A stretch of DNA of 64,000 nucleotides from Pomacea canaliculata. Taxonomy: Eukaryota; Mollusca; Gastropoda; Architaenioglossa; Ampullariidae. A model generated the notes under the pieces. That model was not told where the DNA came from. It did not search any database and saw nothing but the letters and a program-made list of their open reading frames with translations. The position numbers and the translations under genes are program-made. Location: assembly GCF_003073045.1 (NCBI RefSeq), contig NC_037594.1, positions 19,102,927-19,166,926 on the forward strand. The letters run 5' to 3'. Of this stretch, positions 14,501-25,913 are shown piece by piece. Every line of letters starts with the position of its first letter. Positions within the stretch are counted from its first letter, which is position 1.

Positions 14501-17500
14501 TGTCAACTCTGCTTCACTGTGCTTTGAACTGGTATCATCCTTCTCCTATAAAGGCAAAAACTTAATGCCAGGATTTAAAAGACATCATTGAATTTCTAGG
14601 TATGCTATGTTAAAGGTGTATTTTCAATAGACTTTGCTAAAATAACAAAGACGTGATGGCAGAGGAAGAAATCAACAATACAATAGAGACCTGAAAACTA
14701 CATCGAAAAATCTAGTAAAATGAGACTTACTGCCATGCTTTTTCTTGTGACTCTCTGTCCCATCCTTCCACGAAACCTATCTCGACCTAAAAAACAATAA
14801 AAAGTTGAATGAACAAAGTTGCATCTTCGTACCGTTTTCACAGAAAGATGTATAACAGCAAGATGGAACCTACTGACAAAGCATGTGACAAACTGAAGAT
14901 GATTACCCAGATGCTCTTGCACAATCCCCTATAAGAGTTTTATACAATGTGAAAAATTACCAAAATAAATCTAGGTGTAACGTTTTGAGGAGAGTGCCTT
15001 ACAAATGTATGGGAGCGCGTGTAAACATCTACATGTAAACTTCGCTCGCCGCACTCTTCCACCTTTTCCAACAATAAGGTCCGGCCAACAATTAACACAT
15101 TTATGATTCTATGATTCAGCTCCACCTCTTATGGGGATGAACGTTGGCGTCCGTTAACAATGTCGCGCTATACTTCGGAGGTCTTAATCCTCAAGCTGCT
15201 CTTCTCTCTCTGTCCAAGGACAAGTTAGTTTGCCTAAGTTAACTTTCTCCTCTACCTCTTTTGACCAATCAGGCCATTAGCAACTAGGTAACTAGGTATC
15301 TTGGCTAGATATTCTTACCAAAACTTAATATCCCCTTTCCTAGACTTGATCTCTTCAAATCAAGTCTGAAATTCTCAGGAAGTGTGCTTTGGAACGGCCT
15401 CCCTCTCCATCTCAAGCAGTTGCACTCCCTGCACTGCTTTCGACGCCATTTATTCAAACATTTATAAGATGAGGCCTCTAGAGATTCCTTCAATTCCAGG
15501 TGACCTTGTAAATATATATTCTTAACCATCACCTTGTAAATATCCACCCTTCTTTATGTTTATTCAATTTTTTCTAATGCTTAATTCATTCATTTATTTA
15601 GTTAATTTCGTTCCCTGTTAAGGGCGAGGGCTAAATGGAAAAAAGCGCTCAGCTGCTTATTTTACCCCTCGTTAATAAAGAATTGAATTGAATTGTGTGG
15701 TTTCGTCCTGTATTTTCTTGGCGTCTCTGAACCTTTTCCGGTAGTCGTCTGCTGTCAGACGAAATCTGTTGAGCAGGGCCTTCTTTAAGACATCATAGTC
15801 ATTGGCATCATCGTCGTCTAGCCGACTATATACCTCGCGGGCCTTGCCTTTCAACAGTCCTCCTAAACGTGGCGCCCACTGATCTTGAGGTTACCTCTGT
15901 ACTTTTGCAGATCTTTCGAACTTCCGTAGATAGGCTTCTAGGTCGTCGCGATCTTCAAACTATGGGAGCTTGATTTTCAGCTCTTGCTGATGTCCGGAAC
16001 TAGAGCGTGACGGGTTTGCTGCATTTTCATTTGTATCGCCATGCATTTGGATGCGCAGCCTCTTCAGCTCAAATTCTCTTTCTGCCTGCCGTTCTTCTGC
16101 CTCGGCTGCAACCTGGTGTCGGCGCTCTTCCGCCTCAGCCTGGAACCTGCGCTCTTCCGCCTCAGCCTGGAACCTGCGCTCTTCTGCCTCAGACTGGAAC
16201 CTGCGCTCTTCTGCCTGAAGCCTGCGCTCTTCTTTAATGTAGTTTACAAGCTCGACACCTTTGAGACCGAGAGCCTCCCCTTCAGCCTTTGAGCGGGCGA
16301 ACGTGGTGGTCTACTTCCTCCTCGTCAACGTTATCTGGAAATCTGCCACTCCTTGGCATGTTTATTTATAGCAGGAGAAAATATTGGGAAGAATCAGAGG
16401 TTGACGCTACGCTGCGATGTGATAACTGCACTATTAAAAAAAAAAAAAAATTAGCGGTATCACGTGTATACCCTTTTACACTCCGCTAAAAATGCTGGTT
16501 CTCACACAGAACCGAAATTGAGGGTCATAAACTCTACTGGCCCAATAGCACTACCTGACAACAATATACAGGTTGCTCACGATTGCCCCTCTCAAATCTA
16601 TTAGGCTAAAGTGCTGCAACCCAACTGGACTAATGTCGTGGACTAACTTCTCCACACCTAGTACTCGCCCTTTGCTGAACCTGATGCACTCTCACTACTC
16701 AGTGAAGCAGATTTCAGCCACAATTCGACAATAGCTACCTGGCAAAATTAGTCCCACTAAAATGCCCTATTAACCGAATTCACTGTCGCGCTATACTTCG
16801 GAGGTCTTACTCCTCAAGCTGCTCTTCTCTCTGTCCAGGGCAACGTTAGTTTGCCTAATTTAACTTTCTCCTCTACCTCTTTTGACCAATCAGGCCATTA
16901 GCAACTTGGTAACTAAGACGATTGCTTAGCGATTCTTCGTGGGGTCCATGCCGACCAATCATAATCTCTGTGCCGTGTAGTCGGCACGGCTCCACCTCAA
17001 TTGGCTGCAGTCGCCGTAGTTACGCCTATGACAACTTTCCCTACGTCAAAACACATCGAATGACGTGAAATAATCCGCGTGGGGATTGCGTCAGCATTCG
17101 CGTGACTGCTCTCCCCTGGTACCACAGACATCAAACAATTAGAATAGAAAAAATAACATTCGCTTTGAATCGCGAATCATTACACTAGACAGCAAGTAAT
17201 TCCAACTTAACTCTAAGATCACAATCAGCAATTTACCCTATGGGTCTTTCAGAATGATGATTACGTTACAGTAAAACCGAAAAAAGGAAATCAGTCATAA
17301 AATCTTTCATGAGAGTAAAATTCAACTGGGAACCACCATTTGTTCACTGATGTATCGTTACTGAGCTACTAATTTTACCTCGTGAGCCCCGGCCACGAGT
17401 ATCGCTAACACTTGACAGCACACTACTAGCAGGTGAAGCTGGCTCTTCTTTGATGGAAATCTCACTGTCAACGTTGTTGAAACTAGCTTCTATACCACTT

Positions 17501-20500
17501 TCACCTTCATCCTGAGACTGCAAAATTGGTGGGAAAAAAATGAGTGGCATTAGTTCATCTTACAAACTATTATAATAGAACAGGTTATTAAGATATACAG
17601 TAATCCCTTGTTTATCGCGGGAGATCCGTTCCTGAACCACCCGCGATAACCGAAAATCAGCAAAATAGACACAGTATATTTATGTATTTATACACTATAT
17701 TAAGGCTTTATAAACCCTCCCCCATACTTTTGCGCTACATAAACCTTTCCCATTTCCTTAATAGCCATTCCCATACTGTTCTGCTCAGTATTGTACCTTT
17801 ACAGTAAATAAATGAACACATAATATGTACTGTACTGTAGAGTAATACAGTACCTGTAATAGAAAGAAAAACGAAAAAGTACACAATGCGCCACTGTACA
17901 TACAACGCAGCACTCTCTGGTTGGTCGCTTCTCTAGCAACCAAGCAATCATGTGTTGTTTACAATTGTGAGTAGGCGCATAGCGTCCCAGGCAAGCAATG
18001 CTGGTTCTCATTTCAGAGTGAATACATGCACTATTTACTGTAATTCATATGAATTTTATTATTTATAATATTTCTTTATTGTTAGAATTAATATTAGTAA
18101 TATATTTTTATACACTTTGGGCTTTTTTCATCTAAAAATTAATATAAAAAAAAAAATTTCCACTCATCGAAGTTCGCAGATAATTCGCGGAGAAGCATAG
18201 ATTCCGCGAATCATTTTTCCCATTAATTTCTTATAAAAACCCGCGAAATAGTGAAGCCGCGAAACGTGAGGCCCGAAGTTGCGAGGGATTACTGTAGATA
18301 TAAAAGAAACATTGCATCCTAGGTGTTCTTTTAAATTTCCCTTTTTCACTGGAAATTTGTTTCAATCATTTCTGCACCTTCACCTCATAAACTCTAAAAA
18401 TGCCAGAATATAGGCAAAACATTACATATAAGGTAGAGAAATGCAAAAGTCACAAGCAAGCATACAAAGCCTTTCACTCACTGGCATTGATTTCTCCTTA
18501 CCTCCACCTCTCCATCAGTTGTTTGTTCTAGTTTAGGCTCTTCAGAATCTTTATCATCAGTTTCTTCCCCCTTTATTTCAGATGCCACTCCTGGTTTCAG
18601 GTCAATAGTGCTCTCACTTGATGCAGCACTCTCTTGGCTAACCAGCTCATCCTTGATCTCTGATGCCACAGAGAAAAGCAAAAACTTGAAGCACAGATAT
18701 ATCCAACCTCAGCAACCAGTTTATGCTCTGGTATAAACCTTGAAGCTATGAAAAACAACACAATTATAAGGAGGAAGCCTTGAGAGATTTTTTTTATGCT
18801 TCTGAGCAATCAGATATTCTTGATTTATGCGGATGTTACTTAATTTTACAGAATTTGATGTTTATATTGGCAAATGTTATTTGATAAATCTGCAACTTTT
18901 AGCTTTAACAAAACTCCTCACTTCATGACACAAACTAACACTTAAATGCATATTATACAGCCCTGCGTGAACACCCTATCCAAATAACTTTGGAGCATAT
19001 GCTAGGAAAGAGAGAGCTAGTAATGGCCTTTTCCAACAAAGACTTACCTTGCTTTGCCCTGACTTCTAACTCTTGGTCTTTTTCTGGGCTTGATTTTTCT
19101 TCAGTTTCCATGGTTGTGCTAGGTTCCAAAGGCTCATTCTGTGACACCTCTATTTTTACTTAAAAATGGAGGGACAGAGAAAGCAGCGAACATGATGGCC
19201 TGTGTTTAAGCATTTGACTACTGTTTATAAGCATTACCCAACAAAACCATTCATGTAATCCATCAGATTATATTGCAGATCTAGTTTCAGTTTTCAATTT
19301 TGGCTGTACCAAAATAAATTTCTAATTGCAAGTTTCATGAAGGTTTGGTGCCTATTGTTTGAAAGCACTAGCTAACAAGGGAAGACATTTGAATATGAAT
19401 GCAAGTAAAGTCTCATATCCCTCTAGATCTTTGCTACTGCAAGAAACACCTGAGTTTCTGCTCAAAGACATCTGATGGCAAAAACATCACCAGCAACACA
19501 AAACTTGTCCTGCAGCTATGAACATCACTAGCTGATTTGTAACAAAGGTCCATACTGCATATAGATGCCCCAACATTCCCAAGTCTGCTTCTTCTAAAAA
19601 AAAACTTTATACTGATGACTGCCAACTATAATTAATAACCTCTTCAGTATGTGCATTACCACTGATCACTGCTTCTGGTTCAGATTCTTCAGCTTCTTTT
19701 GGTAAAGGTTGCTGCTGGATCACTGGTGCATCAGAATCAGCAGATGATGAGTCTCTGATTGATGTGTCTTGTTCATCAGCTTGGTCTGTAGCATACTCTG
19801 TCCCTGCTATGGACTGCTGGTCCTGCTGTTGTTGCTGTTCTTGTTTAAGATTTTGTTCTTGCTCCTGTTCAGAAGACATGACACATAACTTTAATAATGA
19901 TACAGTAAGAAGATGCCAATGCAAATATTCAAGATAATGAATGTCCACTGCTGTAATCTACTCTCAAGATTTTGGCATAAACCAGCAAATGAACACATTT
20001 CCACAGTAAGGATTGTTTTAGAAGCTTTTAACTTACAACCACATAAAGAAATTGAATATGTTTCTGCATACAATAGTATGCATGCTCAATGACCTGTTTA
20101 ATCCGTGTCAAACTGTATGGTGAGTTATGTCGACTCTTCAAAAGTTGAGATAATAATGGGGAAGGTGGTGGATTGGTGCGAACAGTAGGAGTCTCTGAAA
20201 CTGGAGTTGAAATGCTGGTGACTGTGGTAGATGAGATAGCAGGAACTGATGGTGCTATCTGCGAGTTTTCTTCATCTGTGAGCTAAGCAGAATAAAAACC
20301 AGAAACATTCTTACTATTTATAATGATACATTATTAAACAGTTAGTTTAGTAAGTTAATTCCTTGTTACTCCTTGAGGAGCAAAGGGCCGCAATGATACC
20401 TCACCAGTGAACCCAGTTTTAGAAGTCATTGTCTGCTCCACCATCCCTGTTGACAATGCTCCCCAAATACACAAAGTGATCTATTTCCAGGATGTTCTCT

Positions 20501-23500
20501 CCCTGAAGTTGATTGGAAGTTCCTGCTTGTTGTTGATTCTCATTACTTCTGTCTTCTTTCTGTTGACCTTTAAGCCAGTCTTCTCTGCTTCCCTTGCTAA
20601 CTTACTTAGTTTGGTTTGTGCATCTTGTTGCCAATGATAGGAGACTAATGTCATCTGCAAAATCCAGGTTCTGTTTGGTGAAGCTCCACTTGAGACCGGT
20701 GTTTTTGTCTTGGGTTGTCTTAGGCATAATCCAGTCTATGACCATCAGGAAGATTGTCTTAACCCAGTCTTCATTACGAAAGGCTCAGTGAGTTTGTCAT
20801 TGTGGATAACTTGGAAGGACGAATCTTCGTACAACGCTTGGATAATGTTTATGAGCTTAGGTGGAATGCCATAGTGGATCAACAGCCTCCAGATGATGTC
20901 CCTGTCTACACTGTTTCTCAAAATCCAGAAAAGCTATATAGAGGGAGATATCACTCTCAATAGACTGCTCCATGATGATACAAAGATTAAACACTTACTT
21001 AGATATTATTTCTAAGGTCCATAAATGTAATAATGAAAATCAAATGATGGATTAGCTAAACTTGAAAATGAAAATTCCACATTAAGATATGCATAATTTA
21101 CTTCTTGCATGCAAAAGGAATTTGTGCCCAAAGACGTCAACAATTAGCATGATTGTTTCAGTCAATTAACTACAATTATGTCCATTAAGGTCTCTAATAT
21201 ATAGCATGGATGTTCTGTTTCAATGAGTTCATTTTGCATTTTGCTAAAGAGCAACTGAACTAAAGATTAACATACTGCAGAAACATCAATATTTTCTCCA
21301 ACAGAATCCTGAGTGCTGTCATCTGGCTCTGACACATTGCTTTGAGACCCACCAGATGTAGATCTGATCCCTTTGCTGCGCTGGCTCTGAGCTGCACAAA
21401 GATTTTACCGAAAAAGTTTTGAGGTCATCTAGTGTAATTGCATGCATGATATATGAATTCAAGAAGGCACGAATACACAAAAATTACTTACAAAATGACT
21501 ATCTGTTGCCCTTGGATACTTTTCGTAATTTCATCTTGTATGAATATTGATAATGATTATTTGACAAGCACAGAAGGAAAATAACTGGATGAAAATGTGC
21601 ATGAGAAAAAAAAAAATCTTAAATGCCAGTCTGCAGCTGTGGAAATGTTGCAAGTTTTAAAACTCACCAACTGCCCTTGCAGCATATAATTCCTTAAGTT
21701 TTCTCTCCTCCTCTTTTTTGGCTTCATCTTCTGCTTTCTTTTCACTGCACATTAACAAGATGTAGTCTGAAACTCAAAATTGCACATTTCGTTCACCCTT
21801 ACCACAAACTGTCCAAAGAAAGCAAATAAGAATTTAGCTGTAGGTGACAGCTGAATAAACTGTATTAATAGAAATATACAGAAAAAAACTTATTAGAGGC
21901 TATCTCTTTATTGGTTCACCCAAAACCAACTAATATTTCTTTTTGTTATTAAGCACAAGACCACATTTATTACACATTTCAAAATTTTCTGCTTACTTTT
22001 GAGCTTGCTCTAATTTTTCACCAATCTGTTCATCCCACTGACCAGAATAAAGAGAATCAATGTCTCGTTTTAGTTTCCTGAAGCAAAAAGAAAAAAGTTT
22101 AGAAGCCCACATAAAGTTTGACTAAATCAGTGTAAGTAACAAGTGAAAGCGAAAATTACAAAAAATAAATAAAATTGTTCCTGCTACAAAGCCACTAATA
22201 GAGTTTGCACTCTCATGATTTCAAGTCAAATAACACTATTAACTTGACAGCCTTGATTTTAAGAAAAATAGTTATGTCTCTTGTTTTTAGACAAGGATAA
22301 GTATATCTTAGTTTCCTATTTGCTGACCATCGTCTTACAACATTAGTGAATCTAGAATATCACTTTATCAGAGAAAAAAAAAATTACCATTTCCACCTTT
22401 AAAATACATGGCCTATATAAATCTGGTATTATATGTTGTGCAAAAATATCAAACACATCACGAAAAGCCATTTTTTGGAGGGTTGCCTGTAAATGATAAT
22501 CTGAATAATCTAATGGCCGTAACAACATTCAAGAACATACTTGTATCTCTGCTGAGATTCCACCACTTGTTTTTTCAGCTCCTCAATCCTCTCTATAGTC
22601 AGTTTTACCACTATTTGTTTTGCTGGGATTTCCACTTCCCCTCGATCTCCACGCTTTCTCCTGCAGTTTAAAATATTGTTTTCCATGCACACAAAATGCT
22701 AAAAACTAACAGTGTTGTAATACAGTGGAACCTCGGTTAGCGAACGCCTCAGATAGCGAATATTTCGGATAACGAACAAAAATTTCGTTAAAAGTTTGTC
22801 TCAGATAGCGAACAAAATTTCGGATAACGAGCAGCCACGTAAACCACACGTGACCGACCAGCATGTCATTATTCGCGCTCGAGACACAGTTACGATCAGT
22901 CGTTCCTTATCTATGCGCATCCTTCTTATTTAGTGATTTTTGTGGTTTATTTTAATAAGATAATCCACAATAATGGCTCCAAAGAAGATTAAGAGCAATT
23001 AATAGTAGTAAGGTAATGACAAGGAAGCGGCCAACAAATGAATTGAAAAAGGAAATGATTTCAAAGTATGAAGGTGGCATGCGTCTGTCGGATATGTGAT
23101 GTCGTATTACCGAAGAGTTATACAAAAAAGGCAGAAGCAACAGACACTGGACAAGTTTTTTCCTTTAACCTCAAAGCGACAGAAAAAGGAAGTTATCCCC
23201 GATTTTATAATGTCACGTGCTCATGGAGGGGGAATCAAAGCAGTAATTCCATCCCTTCCTCCCTATACCTGCTTCCAACCACGCCGTCAAAACGGCAAGT
23301 TTTCTGATGTTTAAATGCTTTCGTTAATGTTTTTATGTTTATTTAACTCCATTTATATTGCATTATAACTGTTCTCATTAAAACAAATACCTATATAGCC
23401 TGTAACTTTCAAATATTAGCGAGTCAACAGGGGCTGGGAACCAATTAAATCTATTTCCTTTATTTCTTATGGAAAAAATTGTTTCGGATAATGAACATTT

Positions 23501-25603
23501 CGGATAACGAAGAGCTTTCCAGAACGGATTAAGTTCGTTAACCGAGGTTCCACTGTATTGACTTTTCTCTCATCAGCTCATACTTCTACCCATGTACCTA
23601 ATACTAAGTACAATAAAGAAGTCTCTCAAGCATGATAGCAACCTTAAATTGAAATGAATTTGTGTACAAACCATACAATGCATGCTTTTTCCAACAAGTA
23701 CCAGAGCTGAAAATATTTAAGAGCAGCAGCACTGTGTAAATAAGCTTGAAAATGAATGAACAAGTGATCAGATAAAAATATTGTTAAGAGTTCATCTGAG
23801 CTGATAGTTATGTTTTTTCTTTCATTCCAAAGGAAGCCATGGTGAAATAATGTTTTTCTGACTAAAGCTGCTTATTTAAAGATGAACCTTCCTGTTGAAT
23901 TAAAAATACTTACTTTGGCGTCTCCACTTTCTCAAGGAGATTTGAATATTGCGTGGCACAATTCTGCAAAAAAAGAAAAAGAAAAATATAACATATTTTT
24001 TTATTCCCACCCACACTCACCCACTCACAAAAACTATTCCTGTTAATTTCTTTCCTACAGGCTAACTGTACATTACTTACCCGTGGCTGGAACCAGTCAG
24101 GTGGTCTATGATGTTCTCCATAGGGTTTGATGGCTCGACTCACAGACACCCTAAAATTATATTTAAAAAAAAAAAAAGAAGGAAAAGACAGCTTCTAGAT
24201 TGTTGCATAGTAATATTAAAGTGGAATGAACATTATTTTTTTTACTGAAGGTTACATTCTGCTTGATTTTAGGACATGAAATATGTAGTTATTATCAAGT
24301 ATTTACTATCTGCCACGCATCCTCTCTTATTATGTGCTCCTGACAATACAAATACCCATGATTATTATTTAACAAGCATAAAGTTGAAAAAAAACACCCC
24401 TCTTTAAAACGAAGTATGACAAAGAGAAAGGTGAGTGAAGTAGCATGTTTGGCTTCATGAAAAATAATGACATATATAGGCTATCTTCTTTTTCATTGAG
24501 GCGTACATTATGAATACTACCTTTGTAATGAGACTGTTTGAATGACACAAAGTTATAGGTCTCTACTTTGCGCACTAAAAAGTAGCTAACAGCACTGTAC
24601 TTTGACTTACCAATTTTGATCTCCACTGCGCATTACTGAACAACCAAGGGCAAGTTTCTCTCTGGTTGACCAGTTGTCTAAAATTCCTCCCTTTACCTTC
24701 ATTTCTGTGTAGAAAATGAGACTGCTACATAAGTTTAGGAAAATAATTTTAATAATATAATTAACGATTACGCTAAATTTTATATCTCCTTAACTTGCTA
24801 AATTTGTATGATTCATCATTTGTCAATATGAGTCTGTGCATGAACACTTTTCAATCAACTATTCACTGTTCCCCATGAGGAAATAAAAATAAAACAGAAT
24901 GGCAATAATGCAACGCAGAGCTAATAAGAAAGTGCAATATCTTTTTTTCAAAAAATACAATGTCCATTATGTCCAAGTAAAAAAAAAAATAAAAATCAAA
25001 TATAAGCAAAAGCTACGAAGACAGCCATAAGATAACTATTACTTATCAAACACTTTGCTTTTATGTATCCCTGTGTGTATATAGGTAAGATACAAATGAA
25101 GGTCCGTGGTGCATAGGTTAGGGGTGAACGGAATAATAAGCTTGGTTATGCAAGTATTAATATTAAGTACAATTTAAAGTACGTTTTTAAAAAGTCATAG
25201 GTGTTGAAAATTCCAATATGTATATTACTCCAGCGGGGCTGACTTGTCAAAATCAATAATTGTTATTAACATTATTAGTTCAATACTTGATCAACTTGAT
25301 GACATCTTGCGATATTTCCAAAAGTTCACGAATATTACAAAATAAACCTTTCCATTTCACCTCAATTTGGTTCAGAAAGGGATTTTAAAAATTGTTTTGC
25401 ATTTGACACAACTGGGTGAAAACAAAGTTCTAAGTAACATTTTTTATTTCACGGTTATTTTTCCACAAATCCAGATTCAAATCGAGAATCGAAATAAAAT
25501 CATACTAGAAGTATGGAAAGTTTACAATATTATATTACGACATCAAAAGATAATCAACTAGAACACATTTGTTCCTACTTGGTTGATTCGTGAGCGCCGC
25601 CAT
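11565..25603 (-). CDS. BRD8: BRD8, bromodomain subunit of the NuA4/TIP60 complex
   Basis: Nuclear chromatin reader, subunit of the NuA4/TIP60 acetyltransferase complex. Coding exons, minus strand: 25603-25579, 24704-24611, 24150-24081, 23963-23914, 22660-22541, 22077-21997, 21744-21668, 21391-21276, 20282-20037, 19864-19660, 19149-19048, 18659-18502, 17517-17379, 14786-14731, 14545-14382, 14118-14038, 13870-13802, 13586-13409, 12754-12671, 11657-11565; about 735 aa. All phases close. The N-terminal SANT-like part has WSTREKLALGCSVMRSGDQN and RPPDWF, then a Lys/Glu coiled coil (about 95-190), the PPPSPLLSQLL motif, an acidic glutamine-rich middle, and a bromodomain (about 574-685) with VTDDIAPGY, RPMDLATIKKNIE and IMYNSSNHNVY. 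The C terminus is basic. Exon 9 has a second, weaker donor (ending 20094); exon 16 has a tandem acceptor. Confidence 0.97.
11823..12418. mobile_element. Putative MITE with imperfect terminal inverted repeats
   Basis: In the last BRD8 intron. CCTGGCTGGTGAG near 11851-11863 is matched in inverse orientation by CTCACCAGCCAGG near 12374-12386. Outside these, AACCAAC on the left (about 11828) pairs with GTTGGTT on the right (about 12408), so the inverted similarity spans about 40 bases per end. The inside has no coding similarity. No target duplication was established. Confidence 0.4.
13035..13145 (+). mobile_element. SINE 3' fragment
   Basis: Matches the distal part of the SINE at 6505: AGTCCCAAGCCCAGATGAAG, GAGAGTTGGGCATGG and CTGTAAAACAATCCCTGCTA. 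The tRNA-like head is absent. It lies in a BRD8 intron. Confidence 0.65.
15163..16915 (-). mobile_element. LTR retrotransposon fossil (Ty3/gypsy-like), gag part only
   Basis: In BRD8 intron 13. Two direct repeats, about 15163-15295 and 16788-16915, share nearly all their sequence, begin TGTCGCGCTATACTTCGG, and are taken as pieces of the LTRs. Between them, minus strand, lie gag-like segments: a charged coiled-coil region built on about 27-bp tandem units (16110-16235) and a capsid-like segment (15854-15672). No pol is seen. A LINE 3' end (15300-15694) is inserted next to the left LTR. The element is clearly broken, with most of its length lost and several breaks. The LTR pair differs at about a tenth of positions, so it is not recent. 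Confidence 0.65.
15300..15694 (+). mobile_element. LINE 3' end with GAATT-repeat tail
   Basis: Plus-strand translation includes WNGLPLHLKQLHSLHCFRRH, the usual C-terminal motif of non-LTR reverse transcriptase, followed by a 3' UTR with GGGCGAGGGCTAAATGG and a tail AATAAAGAATTGAATTGAAT. It is 5'-truncated and nested in the LTR fossil, so it inserted later. Confidence 0.65.
17598..18294. mobile_element. Tigger/pogo-like MITE with TA target site
   Basis: Ends are inverted: CAGTAATCCC at 17598 and GGGATTACTG ending at 18294, each bordered by TA. Next to the ends are GCGGGAGATCCGTTCC on the left and a run of CCGCGAA motifs on the right, typical of Tigger-family non-autonomous elements. No transposase was seen. 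It lies in BRD8 intron 12. Confidence 0.8.
20360..20980 (-). mobile_element. RTE-like LINE reverse-transcriptase relic
   Basis: In BRD8 intron 8. Minus-strand translation in broken frames gives DIIWRLLIHYGIPPKLINII, then ALYEDSSFQV, and LDFADDISLLS with the catalytic ADD of reverse transcriptase, followed by KKTEVMRINN-like residues. These are typical of RTE-clade LINEs. Stops and shifts interrupt it; both ends are missing. Confidence 0.7.
22723..23555 (+). mobile_element. Tigger/pogo element with internally deleted transposase
   Basis: Inverted ends CAGTGGAACCTCGGTTAGCG (22723) and its near-exact complement ending at 23555, each bordered by TA. Inside, a start-like MAPKKIK (from 22975) and KRPTNELKKEMISKYEGGMR belong to the N-terminal helix-turn-helix of Tigger transposase. 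Soon after, KRQKQQTLDKFF is the C-terminal tail. The catalytic DDE core is missing, so this is a deletion derivative. Early stops also break the N-terminal part. The left end is only about 60 bases from the acceptor of BRD8 exon 5. Confidence 0.82.
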
Positions 25604-25913
25604 ATCTCCCATTTAATACTTTTAGTTTCGCAGTTTTTGTTTTACTGTTTAGAAATAACTTCTCTCAATAAGAAATAAGAAATAAGTCAGCAAACTCTTT
25701 TTATTGTAATTGAAATTAAAAATTAAAATATTCAAGTACTAACTGCGGCTATGTCTTGTTGACTATCTAGTCAAGTAGACCCACCCGAATGAGACAGGTG
25801 GTTGTGCGGTCTATTAAAGACCAAAGATCGACCGAGCCAAGTTTACTTGCGGATCATACCAATGGGATATTCTTTGTATCATTACTTCTGAAAATATCAG
25901 TGAGAATTTCATT
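25604..25913. promoter_or_regulatory. Divergent promoter region between BRD8 and the clarin gene
   Basis: Only 310 bp separate the two start codons. A near-perfect palindrome, GGTCTATTAAAGACC, lies at about 25808-25822. The BRD8 start lies in GGAGATATGGCGGCGCTCAC, a context common in housekeeping genes. TATA and initiator elements were not assigned. Confidence 0.5.

Noticed and set aside
19607-19948. The whole 113-residue minus-strand ORF as one exon
   Set aside because: Phase and a GTAATG donor restrict the BRD8 coding part to 19864-19660; both ends of the ORF are intron.
25102-25130. GTGGTGCATAGGTTAGGGG as a SINE or tRNA head
   Set aside because: No B box or shared SINE body follows it.
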